A stretch of DNA of 64,000 bases from G020354945 sp964570585 (GTDB lineage Bacteria > Omnitrophota > Gorgyraeia > JABMRG01 > JAFGKX01), in contig CAZMYR010000001.1 of NCBI GenBank assembly GCA_964570585.1, forward strand, positions 49,768 through 113,767. The letters run 5' to 3'. This document shows positions 34,928-43,375 of this stretch, in pieces. The position numbers were made by a program, and so were the translations under genes. Numbering within the stretch: the stretch's first letter is position 1; each line of letters starts with the position of its first letter. The notes under the pieces were generated by a model. It had not been told where the DNA came from. It did no database searches and was given only the letters and a program-made list of their open reading frames with translations.

Positions 34928-35183
34928 GTTTATCTATCTTCCTCATTTCAAACGAGATTACAAAAAACTCTCCTCTCCTTCCAAGGAAAAGGTTAAAAAG
35001 GCCCTTCTTCAAATGGAGAAAGACCTAAAATATCCTTCCCTCCAAGTTAAAAAGATCAAGGGCATAAAAAATATCTGGGAGGCCAGAGCTTCAGAAAGTC
35101 TCAGAATAACCTTTAATCTAGAGGGGAAGATTATTACTCTTAGAACTGTGGGAGAACACGATATCCTCAGGAGACGAGCATAG
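34911..35183 (+). CDS. RelE/YafQ-family mRNA interferase toxin
   Basis: 90 residues. Pattern of the RelE/ParE fold: LPHFKRDYKKLSSPSKEKVKKAL, then VKKIKGIKNIWEAR, LRITFNLEGKIITLRTVGEHD. Family members cut mRNA in the ribosome A site. The closing VGEHDIL is the usual C-terminal strand that carries a catalytic His or Tyr. Translationally coupled to the antitoxin. Confidence 0.82.
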   Translation: MSSKNKFIYLPHFKRDYKKLSSPSKEKVKKALLQMEKDLKYPSLQVKKIKGIKNIWEARASESLRITFNLEGKIITLRTVGEHDILRRRA

Positions 35184-35222
35184 GTAGACGGTTTTTTGTT
35201 TGTGGCCGGGGAAAAGTTGCTT

Positions 35223-38200
35223 CTACGGTCTCCTGCGTAATCTCCTACGTAAAAATACACCTTTGATATCCTCAAGTACCAGGTACATACTTGGCACTAT
35301 GAAGAGGGTTAATATGGTGGAACTTATGAGACCTCCCATAACCGTAATGGCTAACGGCGACCAGAGGTTGGCTTGTTCGCTTCTGTCCATTGCCATAGGA
35401 AGCAGGCCTAAAACAGTGGTGCAGGTTGTTATCATAATGGGCCTTAATCTATCTTGAGAGGCCCTTAATATAGATTTCATGGCAGCGATATTTTTCTTTC
35501 TTAATCTGTTTATATAATCGGTTAAAATAATGGCATTGTTTACTACTATCCCGCCGAGCATAATTGCCCCCATCAGCATACCTATATTTACGGTCTTGTG
35601 GGTAATTTTAAGAGCCACAGCGACTCCTATAACCGCTAATGGGACTGTTATCATTATGATAAATGGTTGAGCATATGACTCAAACAAAGATGCCAGCACC
35701 AGATAAATCAAAATAATAGTAAGGGCCAGGGCAAAGGTAAGCTCTTTCTGGTTTCGTATCATCCGCCAGTAATTTTCACCAAACCTGAAATAATAGTCCT
35801 TTGGCATCTTCATACCCCTTAAAATATCTTTAATCTTCTCAGCAGCAGTCCCGAATGCGTATCTACCCCTGTTTGCGCTTATCTGAATCATCCTGGATTT
35901 ATTCTTTCTCCATATTTTACTTGGGCCTATATCAGGGGTGAAATCTACCATTTGCTCGAGATAAACAGCTGTCCCATCTTGCCTGGTCAGGGTCAGTTTG
36001 CGTAACGCATCCAGGGTTCGCCTGTCCTTCTCCTGCAATCTGGCAATTACTTCTACCTCTTTTCCTTTAGTGCGGTAGAGGGTGGCTCTTAACCCCCTCA
36101 TCTGGGCATGGACTATATTGGCAATATCATCCACGGAAAATCCATGGAGGGCTGCCTTTTGCCTGTTCACTCTAAGCCACCATTCGGGCCTTCCCTTTCT
36201 CCACCTTATCTTTAAATCCACCAACCCTTCTATAGCTTGCACCCTGGTGAGCATAGCAATGGCAAGTTCATTCAAAATCTTATAATCATAACCAAATATC
36301 TCTATTATAATCTCGTTGGTTTCCACCTCTTGCGGTTCTTCAAAGTATATAAAGGCCTCTCTATATTTTCTTTCCACATCCTCTACCCTGACTCTTAAAT
36401 CATCTATAATGTCTTTTGTAGAACGGGTCCTTTCTGCTAATGGGAGCAATTTTACATAAACTTTGGATGACCATTTCTCGATCCTGGATGAGAACTGCTT
36501 AACTTCCGGTATGGTTTGCAAGATCTCCTCAACACCTTCCACTGCCTTATCAGATACGTCTAATTTTGCTCCTGTAGGCAATTCTATAAACACAGTAAAG
36601 TCCAGCTGCTCAGTTGTTCCCACAAATTCTTTATCAATCTTAAATACTATTAAAAAAACCGCTACAGCGAAAATACCAAATACAATCGCAATTAAAATAT
36701 ATCGCCATCTTAAAGCCCCTCCCAAGACTCTGCGATACTTTCTCTTGAAAAACGCTAATACCTTTCTTTTTGAACGAGACCTGGAAGGAGATCGGGACTC
36801 CTTCAATCTTAAAGAGGGCAGCCGCGCCGATAGCATAGGCACAAGAGAGATTGCCACGAATAAAGACGCTAATAACGAATAGGCCACTGTAAATGCCAGG
36901 CCGCTATATAAAATCCTTATCTCTTTGCTGACAAAAACAATCGGTAAAAACACAACTACTGTAGTTAAGGTAGAGGCAATGATAGCTAAAATCATTTCCT
37001 GAGAGCCGTTCACTGACGCCTTTATTTTTTCTACACCTTTATCTCTCACCCTTGAAATATTTTCTAACACTACTACAGAACTATCGACTAACATCCCCAC
37101 CCCGATAGCCAGGCCGCTCAATGTCATAACATTTAAAGTTATCTTTTGAAAAAACATGAGCATAAAGGTTGTAATGACTGATACGGGAATGGCTACGGCA
37201 ATAATAAAAGTAGAGCGGATGTCTCTTAAAAAAAGCCACAGCACAACAATGGCTAATATAGCACCATACATAAGGGTCTTTTTTACCCCGTTAATCGCTT
37301 GCATAATAGTCTTGGCTTGATTATAGGTATCGATTAATCTTATCCTTTTATCCAGCACTTCTGTTGTTAGCTTCTCCTTTACCTTTTGTATTTTATTTAT
37401 AACCTCAACAGTATTTGCCAGGGATTCCTTCTGTATATATAAGGATACAACAGGCAAAACATTAACCCTTGCATAACTGGTAGCCTCTAAATACGAATCT
37501 TTTACATCTGCTACATCTTCAACCTTAATAACCGAACCGCTCGGGCTAGTTGCTACCCCAATGGCCTTTATATCATCGATGCTTCTAAAACCTCCTAAAA
37601 CTCTTATAGGGTATTTCTGCTTCTTTTTCTCAAGCTCTCCTAAAAGCAAATCGAGGTTATTCAGGTTTAAGGCATTTATGACCTTGCCTATAGGAAGGCG
37701 GTAGGCCTGCAGTTTTCTCTGATCAACCTCAACTAAAATCTTGCGTTCTCTGCCTCCTCCTATGTCTACATTTGCTACCCCTTCCACCCTTAAGATTTGT
37801 TCTTTTATGGTTTCATCGACTATCTTTCTTAACATCTCCGGAGTATAATTTATCCCTCCGGTAACTGCTGTTATTAAGACCGGATAATCCTGTTGCTCAA
37901 ACTTTGCAATGACAGGTTTTTCTATTTGCTTGGGGAGCTTGTCTCTTACTCTGGAAAACTTTTCCCTCACCTCTAATGCAGCGTAATCCATATCTATGCC
38001 GGGCTCAAATCTCATTACTACTCTGGAGCGACCTTCTTCGGATATAGAGATAAGGTTCCTTAAATGGCTTACTGTGCCAACAGCATCTTCTATGGGTCTG
38101 CTTACCTGCGCTTCTACTTCTTCCGGAGGTATGCCGCCTCTTATATTTATAAAAATGGATATATCGCCAAAACTAAAATTGGGTAAAAGTTCGATAGGCA

Positions 38201-38294
38201 GGCGAACGATGGCAATGGCTCCTACAACAATAATTGCAGAAAATACCATCAGTATTGTTATTGGCCGGTTGACTGCGATACGGGGAAGGCCCAT
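35223..38294 (-). CDS. RND efflux pump, inner-membrane subunit 2 (AcrB/MdtC-like)
   Basis: 1,023 residues, the normal RND length, with twelve predicted membrane helices and two large periplasmic loops. NRPITILMVFSAIIVVGAI at the N-terminus and GMLVDSSVVVLENI in TM4 are family marks. AcrB has two adjacent Asp in TM4; here the second is Ser, as in some single-Asp RND pumps. It couples proton entry to export of drugs or lipophilic molecules. It starts 3 bp after the other RND gene, so the two may form a mixed trimer like MdtBC. Confidence 0.92.
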   Translation of the reverse strand: MGLPRIAVNRPITILMVFSAIIVVGAIAIVRLPIELLPNFSFGDISIFINIRGGIPPEEVEAQVSRPIEDAVGTVSHLRNLISISEEGRSRVVMRFEPGIDMDYAALEVREKFSRVRDKLPKQIEKPVIAKFEQQDYPVLITAVTGGINYTPEMLRKIVDETIKEQILRVEGVANVDIGGGRERKILVEVDQRKLQAYRLPIGKVINALNLNNLDLLLGELEKKKQKYPIRVLGGFRSIDDIKAIGVATSPSGSVIKVEDVADVKDSYLEATSYARVNVLPVVSLYIQKESLANTVEVINKIQKVKEKLTTEVLDKRIRLIDTYNQAKTIMQAINGVKKTLMYGAILAIVVLWLFLRDIRSTFIIAVAIPVSVITTFMLMFFQKITLNVMTLSGLAIGVGMLVDSSVVVLENISRVRDKGVEKIKASVNGSQEMILAIIASTLTTVVVFLPIVFVSKEIRILYSGLAFTVAYSLLASLFVAISLVPMLSARLPSLRLKESRSPSRSRSKRKVLAFFKRKYRRVLGGALRWRYILIAIVFGIFAVAVFLIVFKIDKEFVGTTEQLDFTVFIELPTGAKLDVSDKAVEGVEEILQTIPEVKQFSSRIEKWSSKVYVKLLPLAERTRSTKDIIDDLRVRVEDVERKYREAFIYFEEPQEVETNEIIIEIFGYDYKILNELAIAMLTRVQAIEGLVDLKIRWRKGRPEWWLRVNRQKAALHGFSVDDIANIVHAQMRGLRATLYRTKGKEVEVIARLQEKDRRTLDALRKLTLTRQDGTAVYLEQMVDFTPDIGPSKIWRKNKSRMIQISANRGRYAFGTAAEKIKDILRGMKMPKDYYFRFGENYWRMIRNQKELTFALALTIILIYLVLASLFESYAQPFIIMITVPLAVIGVAVALKITHKTVNIGMLMGAIMLGGIVVNNAIILTDYINRLRKKNIAAMKSILRASQDRLRPIMITTCTTVLGLLPMAMDRSEQANLWSPLAITVMGGLISSTILTLFIVPSMYLVLEDIKGVFLRRRLRRRP

Positions 38295-38297
38295 TGG

Positions 38298-41200
38298 TTA
38301 AATTCCTTCTTTCAAGATATAATATCTACCCAGTCCGGCTGGGCCTTTAAACGTTAGGATATTTTTATCCAGTAAAGATTTAAGGTCTCTGGCTGCGGTG
38401 GGAACGGAGATGTTAAATATATCTGAATATTGCTTTCTGGTGATTTTGCGATTTTCTCTTAAATATCCCATTAACCTCTGCTGCCTGCTTGTTAAAGAAT
38501 CCCATAAATCGACGGGGATATTTCCTATTTTTGGGGGCTTGATTGAAGGAGGCTTAGCCTCCTTCACTTCCGGAGGTTTTGGTTTTTCTGGTGGTTTAAC
38601 CTTTTTCGGTGGCGGCTTAACTACGGAAGGAATCCCGACCTCCCTCCTTTCTTTCCCTCTTACTGCTACTACAAATCCCTCGAAACTCATATATAAGGTG
38701 GGAATTACCACTAAAGACAAAAACGTAGATATTGCCAAACCACCTATAACTGTTATTGCCATGGACTGTTGCAGCTCTGAACCTGCGGTTAATCCTAATG
38801 CTAAGGGGGTAAGGCCAAAGACTGTAGTAAGCGCGGTCATCGTAATAGGCCTTAGCCTGGTCTGGCTGGATTTTATTACCGCATCATAAGCTGATAGCCC
38901 TTGTCTTCTTAATATATTCACATAATCTATTAATACTATGCCGTTATTTACTACTATGCCTCCTAATACAATGAGCCCTAAAATAACCATTATGCTTACG
39001 GGGGTATTTGTCAGGAGTAATATAGCCACAACTCCGATTATTGACAAAGGAATTGTAAACATTATAATAAATGGCTGCCATAAAGATTCAAATTGCGAAG
39101 CCATAATCATATACACCAGAAGTATCGAAAGCAAAAGTGCGAATCGCAAGCTCCCAAATGATTCCTGCATCTGTTCTTTCTCGCCGGTCAATTCAGCTGA
39201 ATATCCCTGGGGGATCTTTAGTTTATTTAACATCGCTTCAGCAGCTGCGGATACTTCGTCAAAACTTCTCTTAAATATACCGGCGCTTACTAAAACCGTC
39301 CTTTCTTGATCCTGCCTTCTTATCTCGGTGGGCCCTACGCCTTTTGTTAAATAGGAAACTTCGGCTAAAGGCACGTCTATTCCCAAAGGTGAATGCAAAG
39401 ATAGTCTCCTTATCTTTTCCATTTGATTGCGGTCAGCTTCTTCTAATCTTACCGTAATGTCTATTTCTCTTCCTTCCTGTTTAAACTTTGTAGCTGTGTA
39501 ACCTTTAACCGCAGTCTGGGCCGTTAATGCTATATCGCTTACAGAAAGGTTATAATTTGAGGCCTTTTCTTTTATTACGTTGGCTTTTACTTCAGGCGAT
39601 GGCGGGATAAGATTATCTTCAATTCCATAAATTCCCCTTATTTTTTTTAACCCGGATTTAACTTTATTAGATATTTCCTTTAGTTCCTCGAGCATCAATC
39701 CTTTAATTTCTACTACTATTGGTTTGCTGCCTTCAAAAGCCCCTCTAAAGATGCTCTCCTGAAGTAGATAATTGACATCCGCTCCTTCTAAGTCTTCTTT
39801 GCTTGTTGAATCTTTTAGTCTTTGTAACACTTCGGAGGTAGGCGCTAAACGATATCCTGGCCCGCTTTTGCTAAATCTGGCCTTTGGTTTTAGATTAACT
39901 ATGAGCCGGCCCTGATGCGCGCCCATAGTTTCGACTAACTGAGCTGCCTTTTTGTCTTTTGCAGAGCCTATATTAACGGCTACATTCTCAACTTCGTTGA
40001 AATCGAACAATTTATTTTCTATTTTCTTTATTACTGAATCCGTAGTTCTAAGTTTCGTGCCGGGCGGCATATCCACCTTTATTACAAATTGACCCTGGTC
40101 TATGCGTGGCAATAGTTGCTTATCTAAAAATGGTAAAAACAATAAAGCTGCTAAAAATATAAAAAAGACTAATGTTAAACCGATAAATTTACGATTGAGA
40201 AAAATAACAAGTATTTGCCGATGTAATCTTTGAAGGCCGTTAATTAAAGTGGCTACCGGGCTTTCCTTAGCCGATGCAGTTTCTTCAACCTTAGGTACGC
40301 GGCGCTCTCGAGCAGTAAGAAGCGGAATTATTGCCAGCGCTGCTATTAAAGAGGCGAGCAAAGAAAATGCTACGGTAAATGCGAGCTCTTTAAATAACTG
40401 CCCGGCTATGCCTATCACAAATATCATCGGCAAAAAGACAGCTACTGTAGTAAGGGTGGAACCGGTTATGGCGCCGCTGACCTCATTTGCGCCATAGACG
40501 CTGGCTTCCTTTGGCCTTTTTCCTTCCTGTCTGTATCTGTATATATTTTCAATAACAACAATACCGTTATCTACCAGCATGCCAATCCCTAAGGCCAGGC
40601 CGCCCAGCGATATCATATTAAGGCTTATGCCGCTAAAATACATAAGGGCAAACACTGCCATAATAGAGATTGGAATATTTAAAGCTACTATTAAGGCGCT
40701 TCGAGCATTTCTTAAAAAGAAAAACAATACCAGAAATGCCAAAATGCCTCCCTGGAGTGCCGCATCCCTTACCCCTGTAAGGGATTTTTTTATAAACTCA
40801 GATTGGTCATATACAACGTCTATTCTGATATTGGATGGCAGTTGTACCTTCAGGCGCTGCTTTAGGATCTGTCTTATATTATTTGCTACTTGAACTGTAT
40901 TTGTGCCGGCCTGTTTTTGTATAGATATCGATATAGTATCTTTCTGATTATGCCTTGATACAGATGTCCTTTCTTTAAAGGTATCTTTTACTCTAGCTAT
41001 CTCTTTTAACAAAATAAGGCGCTTCTCCTGAACAGCCTGCGCTTGCTTTTCTTTTACATCCTCCGGCCCATATTCGGTAAATCTGCTCTTTCTGGTTCTA
41101 TCATCTATGCCGACTACCACTTCTCTCATCTCCGGCACCAGTTCAAATTCACCCATTGTCCTTATAAGGTATTCGTAGAATTGCTCCTCGATTGTACCGG

Positions 41201-41846
41201 CAGGATAATTTAGATTGGCTTTATTTAGAGCTTCTACTATATCGGTAATAGCAATGCCCTTAGACATCATCCTATCTTGATCTATCTCGACTAAGATTTC
41301 TCTTATTACTCCGCCTGCGATATTGACTGAGGCTACCCCATCAGCCTTTTCTAATTCATTCTTTATGATGCTTCTGACAGTGTATTGTAAATCTCCCGCA
41401 GATATACCCTCTGCGGTTATATTTAAAACTGCCACCGGAAGCTCAAATGGATTATATTTCATAACAATCGGGTCTTCGCATCCTCTGGGCAAGGTCTCTT
41501 TTATCAGGTCTATCTTTTCCCTTACCCCTAAAGCTGCGAAGTCCATATCTGTCCCCCAGGTAAATTCAGCTATAACCAAAGATGTCTCTTCTTTAGAGGT
41601 TGAACTTATCCTGCGTACTCCGCTCACTGTACCTGCTGCTTCCTCAACTGGCTTGGTTATAAGTATCTCCATCTCTTCGGGGCCTGCGTCCTTATAGAAT
41701 GTTACTACAGTAAGCTGGGGATAGGTTATAGGTGGGTATAATTCCTGGGGCAGGCGATTCCAGGATATAAATCCCAGAAGCAATATCCCTGAAAAAACCA
41801 TGACCGTTGTAACCGGCCTTCTTACTGAAAAATTCGGTAATGTCAT
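38298..41846 (-). CDS. RND efflux pump with C-terminal winged helix
   Basis: 1,182 residues. Residues 1-1045 are a complete RND pump (TM4 GMLVDNGIVVIENI, second Asp replaced by Asn). Then comes a Pro/Lys-rich linker of about 55 residues (38500-38650) and a DeoR-like winged helix over the last 68 residues (SRQQRLMGYLRENRKITRKQ, then SVPTAARDLKSLL). RND C-termini are cytoplasmic, so the helix could bind DNA from the membrane or sense pump state. RND pumps normally end shortly after TM12. There is no sign of a frameshift at the junction. Confidence 0.9.
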   Translation of the reverse strand: MTLPNFSVRRPVTTVMVFSGILLLGFISWNRLPQELYPPITYPQLTVVTFYKDAGPEEMEILITKPVEEAAGTVSGVRRISSTSKEETSLVIAEFTWGTDMDFAALGVREKIDLIKETLPRGCEDPIVMKYNPFELPVAVLNITAEGISAGDLQYTVRSIIKNELEKADGVASVNIAGGVIREILVEIDQDRMMSKGIAITDIVEALNKANLNYPAGTIEEQFYEYLIRTMGEFELVPEMREVVVGIDDRTRKSRFTEYGPEDVKEKQAQAVQEKRLILLKEIARVKDTFKERTSVSRHNQKDTISISIQKQAGTNTVQVANNIRQILKQRLKVQLPSNIRIDVVYDQSEFIKKSLTGVRDAALQGGILAFLVLFFFLRNARSALIVALNIPISIMAVFALMYFSGISLNMISLGGLALGIGMLVDNGIVVIENIYRYRQEGKRPKEASVYGANEVSGAITGSTLTTVAVFLPMIFVIGIAGQLFKELAFTVAFSLLASLIAALAIIPLLTARERRVPKVEETASAKESPVATLINGLQRLHRQILVIFLNRKFIGLTLVFFIFLAALLFLPFLDKQLLPRIDQGQFVIKVDMPPGTKLRTTDSVIKKIENKLFDFNEVENVAVNIGSAKDKKAAQLVETMGAHQGRLIVNLKPKARFSKSGPGYRLAPTSEVLQRLKDSTSKEDLEGADVNYLLQESIFRGAFEGSKPIVVEIKGLMLEELKEISNKVKSGLKKIRGIYGIEDNLIPPSPEVKANVIKEKASNYNLSVSDIALTAQTAVKGYTATKFKQEGREIDITVRLEEADRNQMEKIRRLSLHSPLGIDVPLAEVSYLTKGVGPTEIRRQDQERTVLVSAGIFKRSFDEVSAAAEAMLNKLKIPQGYSAELTGEKEQMQESFGSLRFALLLSILLVYMIMASQFESLWQPFIIMFTIPLSIIGVVAILLLTNTPVSIMVILGLIVLGGIVVNNGIVLIDYVNILRRQGLSAYDAVIKSSQTRLRPITMTALTTVFGLTPLALGLTAGSELQQSMAITVIGGLAISTFLSLVVIPTLYMSFEGFVVAVRGKERREVGIPSVVKPPPKKVKPPEKPKPPEVKEAKPPSIKPPKIGNIPVDLWDSLTSRQQRLMGYLRENRKITRKQYSDIFNISVPTAARDLKSLLDKNILTFKGPAGLGRYYILKEGI

Positions 41847-41865
41847 TTCCTAATAAGGGACGTCC

Positions 41866-43272
41866 CTAAAACAACGCTTCCTGGACTTCGATGACCTCAA
41901 CTCTGGCGCCGTCTTTTAATTCTGTCATTGTTTCGGAGACAACCTGCTCTGTCTCTTTAAGGCCATCCGTTATCTCAACAAAATCTGTAGTTATATAGCC
42001 AAGCTTTATGGGCCTTACATGAGCAATATTTTCTTCATCAACCACATAGACCGAGTCAAATTCCCCGTCATTGTCTAAATCATACAGGCAATCAGACGGT
42101 ACCTTTATAACATTTTTCTTCTCATACACAGATACCCATACTCGGGCAAACATTCCCGGCAAGAGTGTGCCTTTGGGATTATCGTTTCTTAGCCTCACTT
42201 TAACGGTTAGGGTCCTGGATTTACCTTCTATTATAGGCGAGACATTATCGATGCTGCCCACAAAATCAACCCCGGGATAAGTATCTACGTTTGCTTTTGC
42301 CTCCTGGCCTAAGGCAATTCTATTTACATCCTTTTCTATCACCCCGAATTCCACTATCACATAAGAGACATCATATATGCTGGCGATCTTTACATTGGAG
42401 GTGACAAACTCTCCGACCTCTGCGTCTCTGGTCCCCATAACTCCGTCTACAGGGGAATATAGATAGGTCTTATCAAGCTCTGACAACGAAAACTCCACTT
42501 CCTTCTGGGCAGAGACTACTTTCGTTTTAGCGCTTTCATATTCGAGTCTTGCCTCTTCTAATTTTGGCTTTATTATAATGCCCTGTTCATAAAGGCTTTG
42601 ATGTATCTGGAATTTTTCCTTACCGCTCATCTCGGCTACTTCCGCAGTCTTTAATTTGCTCTTAGCATATTCTAGCTTTAGCAAAGTCTCTTTTTGGTCT
42701 ATGGTAGCAATAATATCTCCTTTTTTAACAATATCACCTTCATAAAAGTTGATAGAATCGACTACGCCATTGATGGGAAAACGTAATTCTATTTCTCTGT
42801 CGCCTTTTACTGTGCCCATTGAGGGTAATATATCTATAAAATCTATTCTGGCCGTCCTGTAAGTCCTGACAGATATGGCCTCCTCAATCGCTTCTTCTTC
42901 CGGAGTGATAAGCGCTTCTCTTGCTTCTTCTTTCTCTATTATTCCTCTTATTCCTTTTTCCTTTACGGCTTTTGCCATGGTGATGAGCTTAGGGGCGTAC
43001 TTTGGAATAATCCTGATGGCTAGTCCTGCTACAAATATGACCAATATAATAATGGTAAACAAGGGCTTTATTTTGCGAGGTTTAAACTTTGCAGCCAGGG
43101 ATTTTTTCAGCGGTTTTCCTCCAGAAGGCTTTGGTGGAATCTCTTTCTTTGGCTCTGTGGGCGCAGGTTCTTTCTTTGGCTCTGTGGGTGCAGGTTCTTT
43201 CTTTGGCTCTGTGGGTGCAGGTTCTTTCTTTGGCTCTGTGGGCTTTTTCTTAAAAAAATTAAAAAATTTCAT
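41866..43272 (-). CDS. RND periplasmic adaptor (membrane fusion protein)
   Basis: 468 residues. N-terminal cytoplasmic segment with three copies of a nine-residue repeat (EPAPTEPKK), one membrane helix (about 75-95), then the adaptor domains: lipoyl half-motifs GVVDSINFYEGDIVKKGDII and LYSPVDGVMG, an alpha-hairpin between them, and beta-barrel/membrane-proximal domains (GMFARVWV). It joins the RND pumps to TolC. It is anchored by a helix rather than a lipid. It ends 19 bp before the first RND gene. Confidence 0.88.
   Translation of the reverse strand: MKFFNFFKKKPTEPKKEPAPTEPKKEPAPTEPKKEPAPTEPKKEIPPKPSGGKPLKKSLAAKFKPRKIKPLFTIIILVIFVAGLAIRIIPKYAPKLITMAKAVKEKGIRGIIEKEEAREALITPEEEAIEEAISVRTYRTARIDFIDILPSMGTVKGDREIELRFPINGVVDSINFYEGDIVKKGDIIATIDQKETLLKLEYAKSKLKTAEVAEMSGKEKFQIHQSLYEQGIIIKPKLEEARLEYESAKTKVVSAQKEVEFSLSELDKTYLYSPVDGVMGTRDAEVGEFVTSNVKIASIYDVSYVIVEFGVIEKDVNRIALGQEAKANVDTYPGVDFVGSIDNVSPIIEGKSRTLTVKVRLRNDNPKGTLLPGMFARVWVSVYEKKNVIKVPSDCLYDLDNDGEFDSVYVVDEENIAHVRPIKLGYITTDFVEITDGLKETEQVVSETMTELKDGARVEVIEVQEALF
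43151..43231 (-). repeat. 27-bp coding minisatellite in the adaptor gene
   Basis: Three head-to-tail 27-bp copies (43151-43177, 43178-43204, 43205-43231), plus a partial one, encoding EPAPTEPKK units. Two are identical and the third differs by one base, so the array is recent or kept uniform. Copy number changes stay in frame. Confidence 0.9.
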
Positions 43273-43310
43273 TTATATCCTCCAAAATTTACGAAGTAAA
43301 ATTTGTCCCG

Positions 43311-43370
43311 CCTGTCCCGAACACACGTGAGGGAAACGATGCGACCTTATGGGAGCATCGGAGGGACCTC
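43311..43370. repeat. Dispersed GTCCCTCCGATG repeat, copy A
   Basis: On the minus strand this reads GTCCCTCCGATGCTCC, a short gap, GTCGCATCGTT and GGGACA. The same order of blocks occurs at 62902-62942 on the plus strand. It lies between tolC and the adaptor gene. CGATGC/GCATCG could form a stem. Confidence 0.55.
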
Positions 43371-43375
43371 TATCC

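Noticed and set aside
43151..43231. CRISPR-like array
   Set aside because: The 27-bp units are contiguous with no spacers and encode an in-frame peptide repeat.
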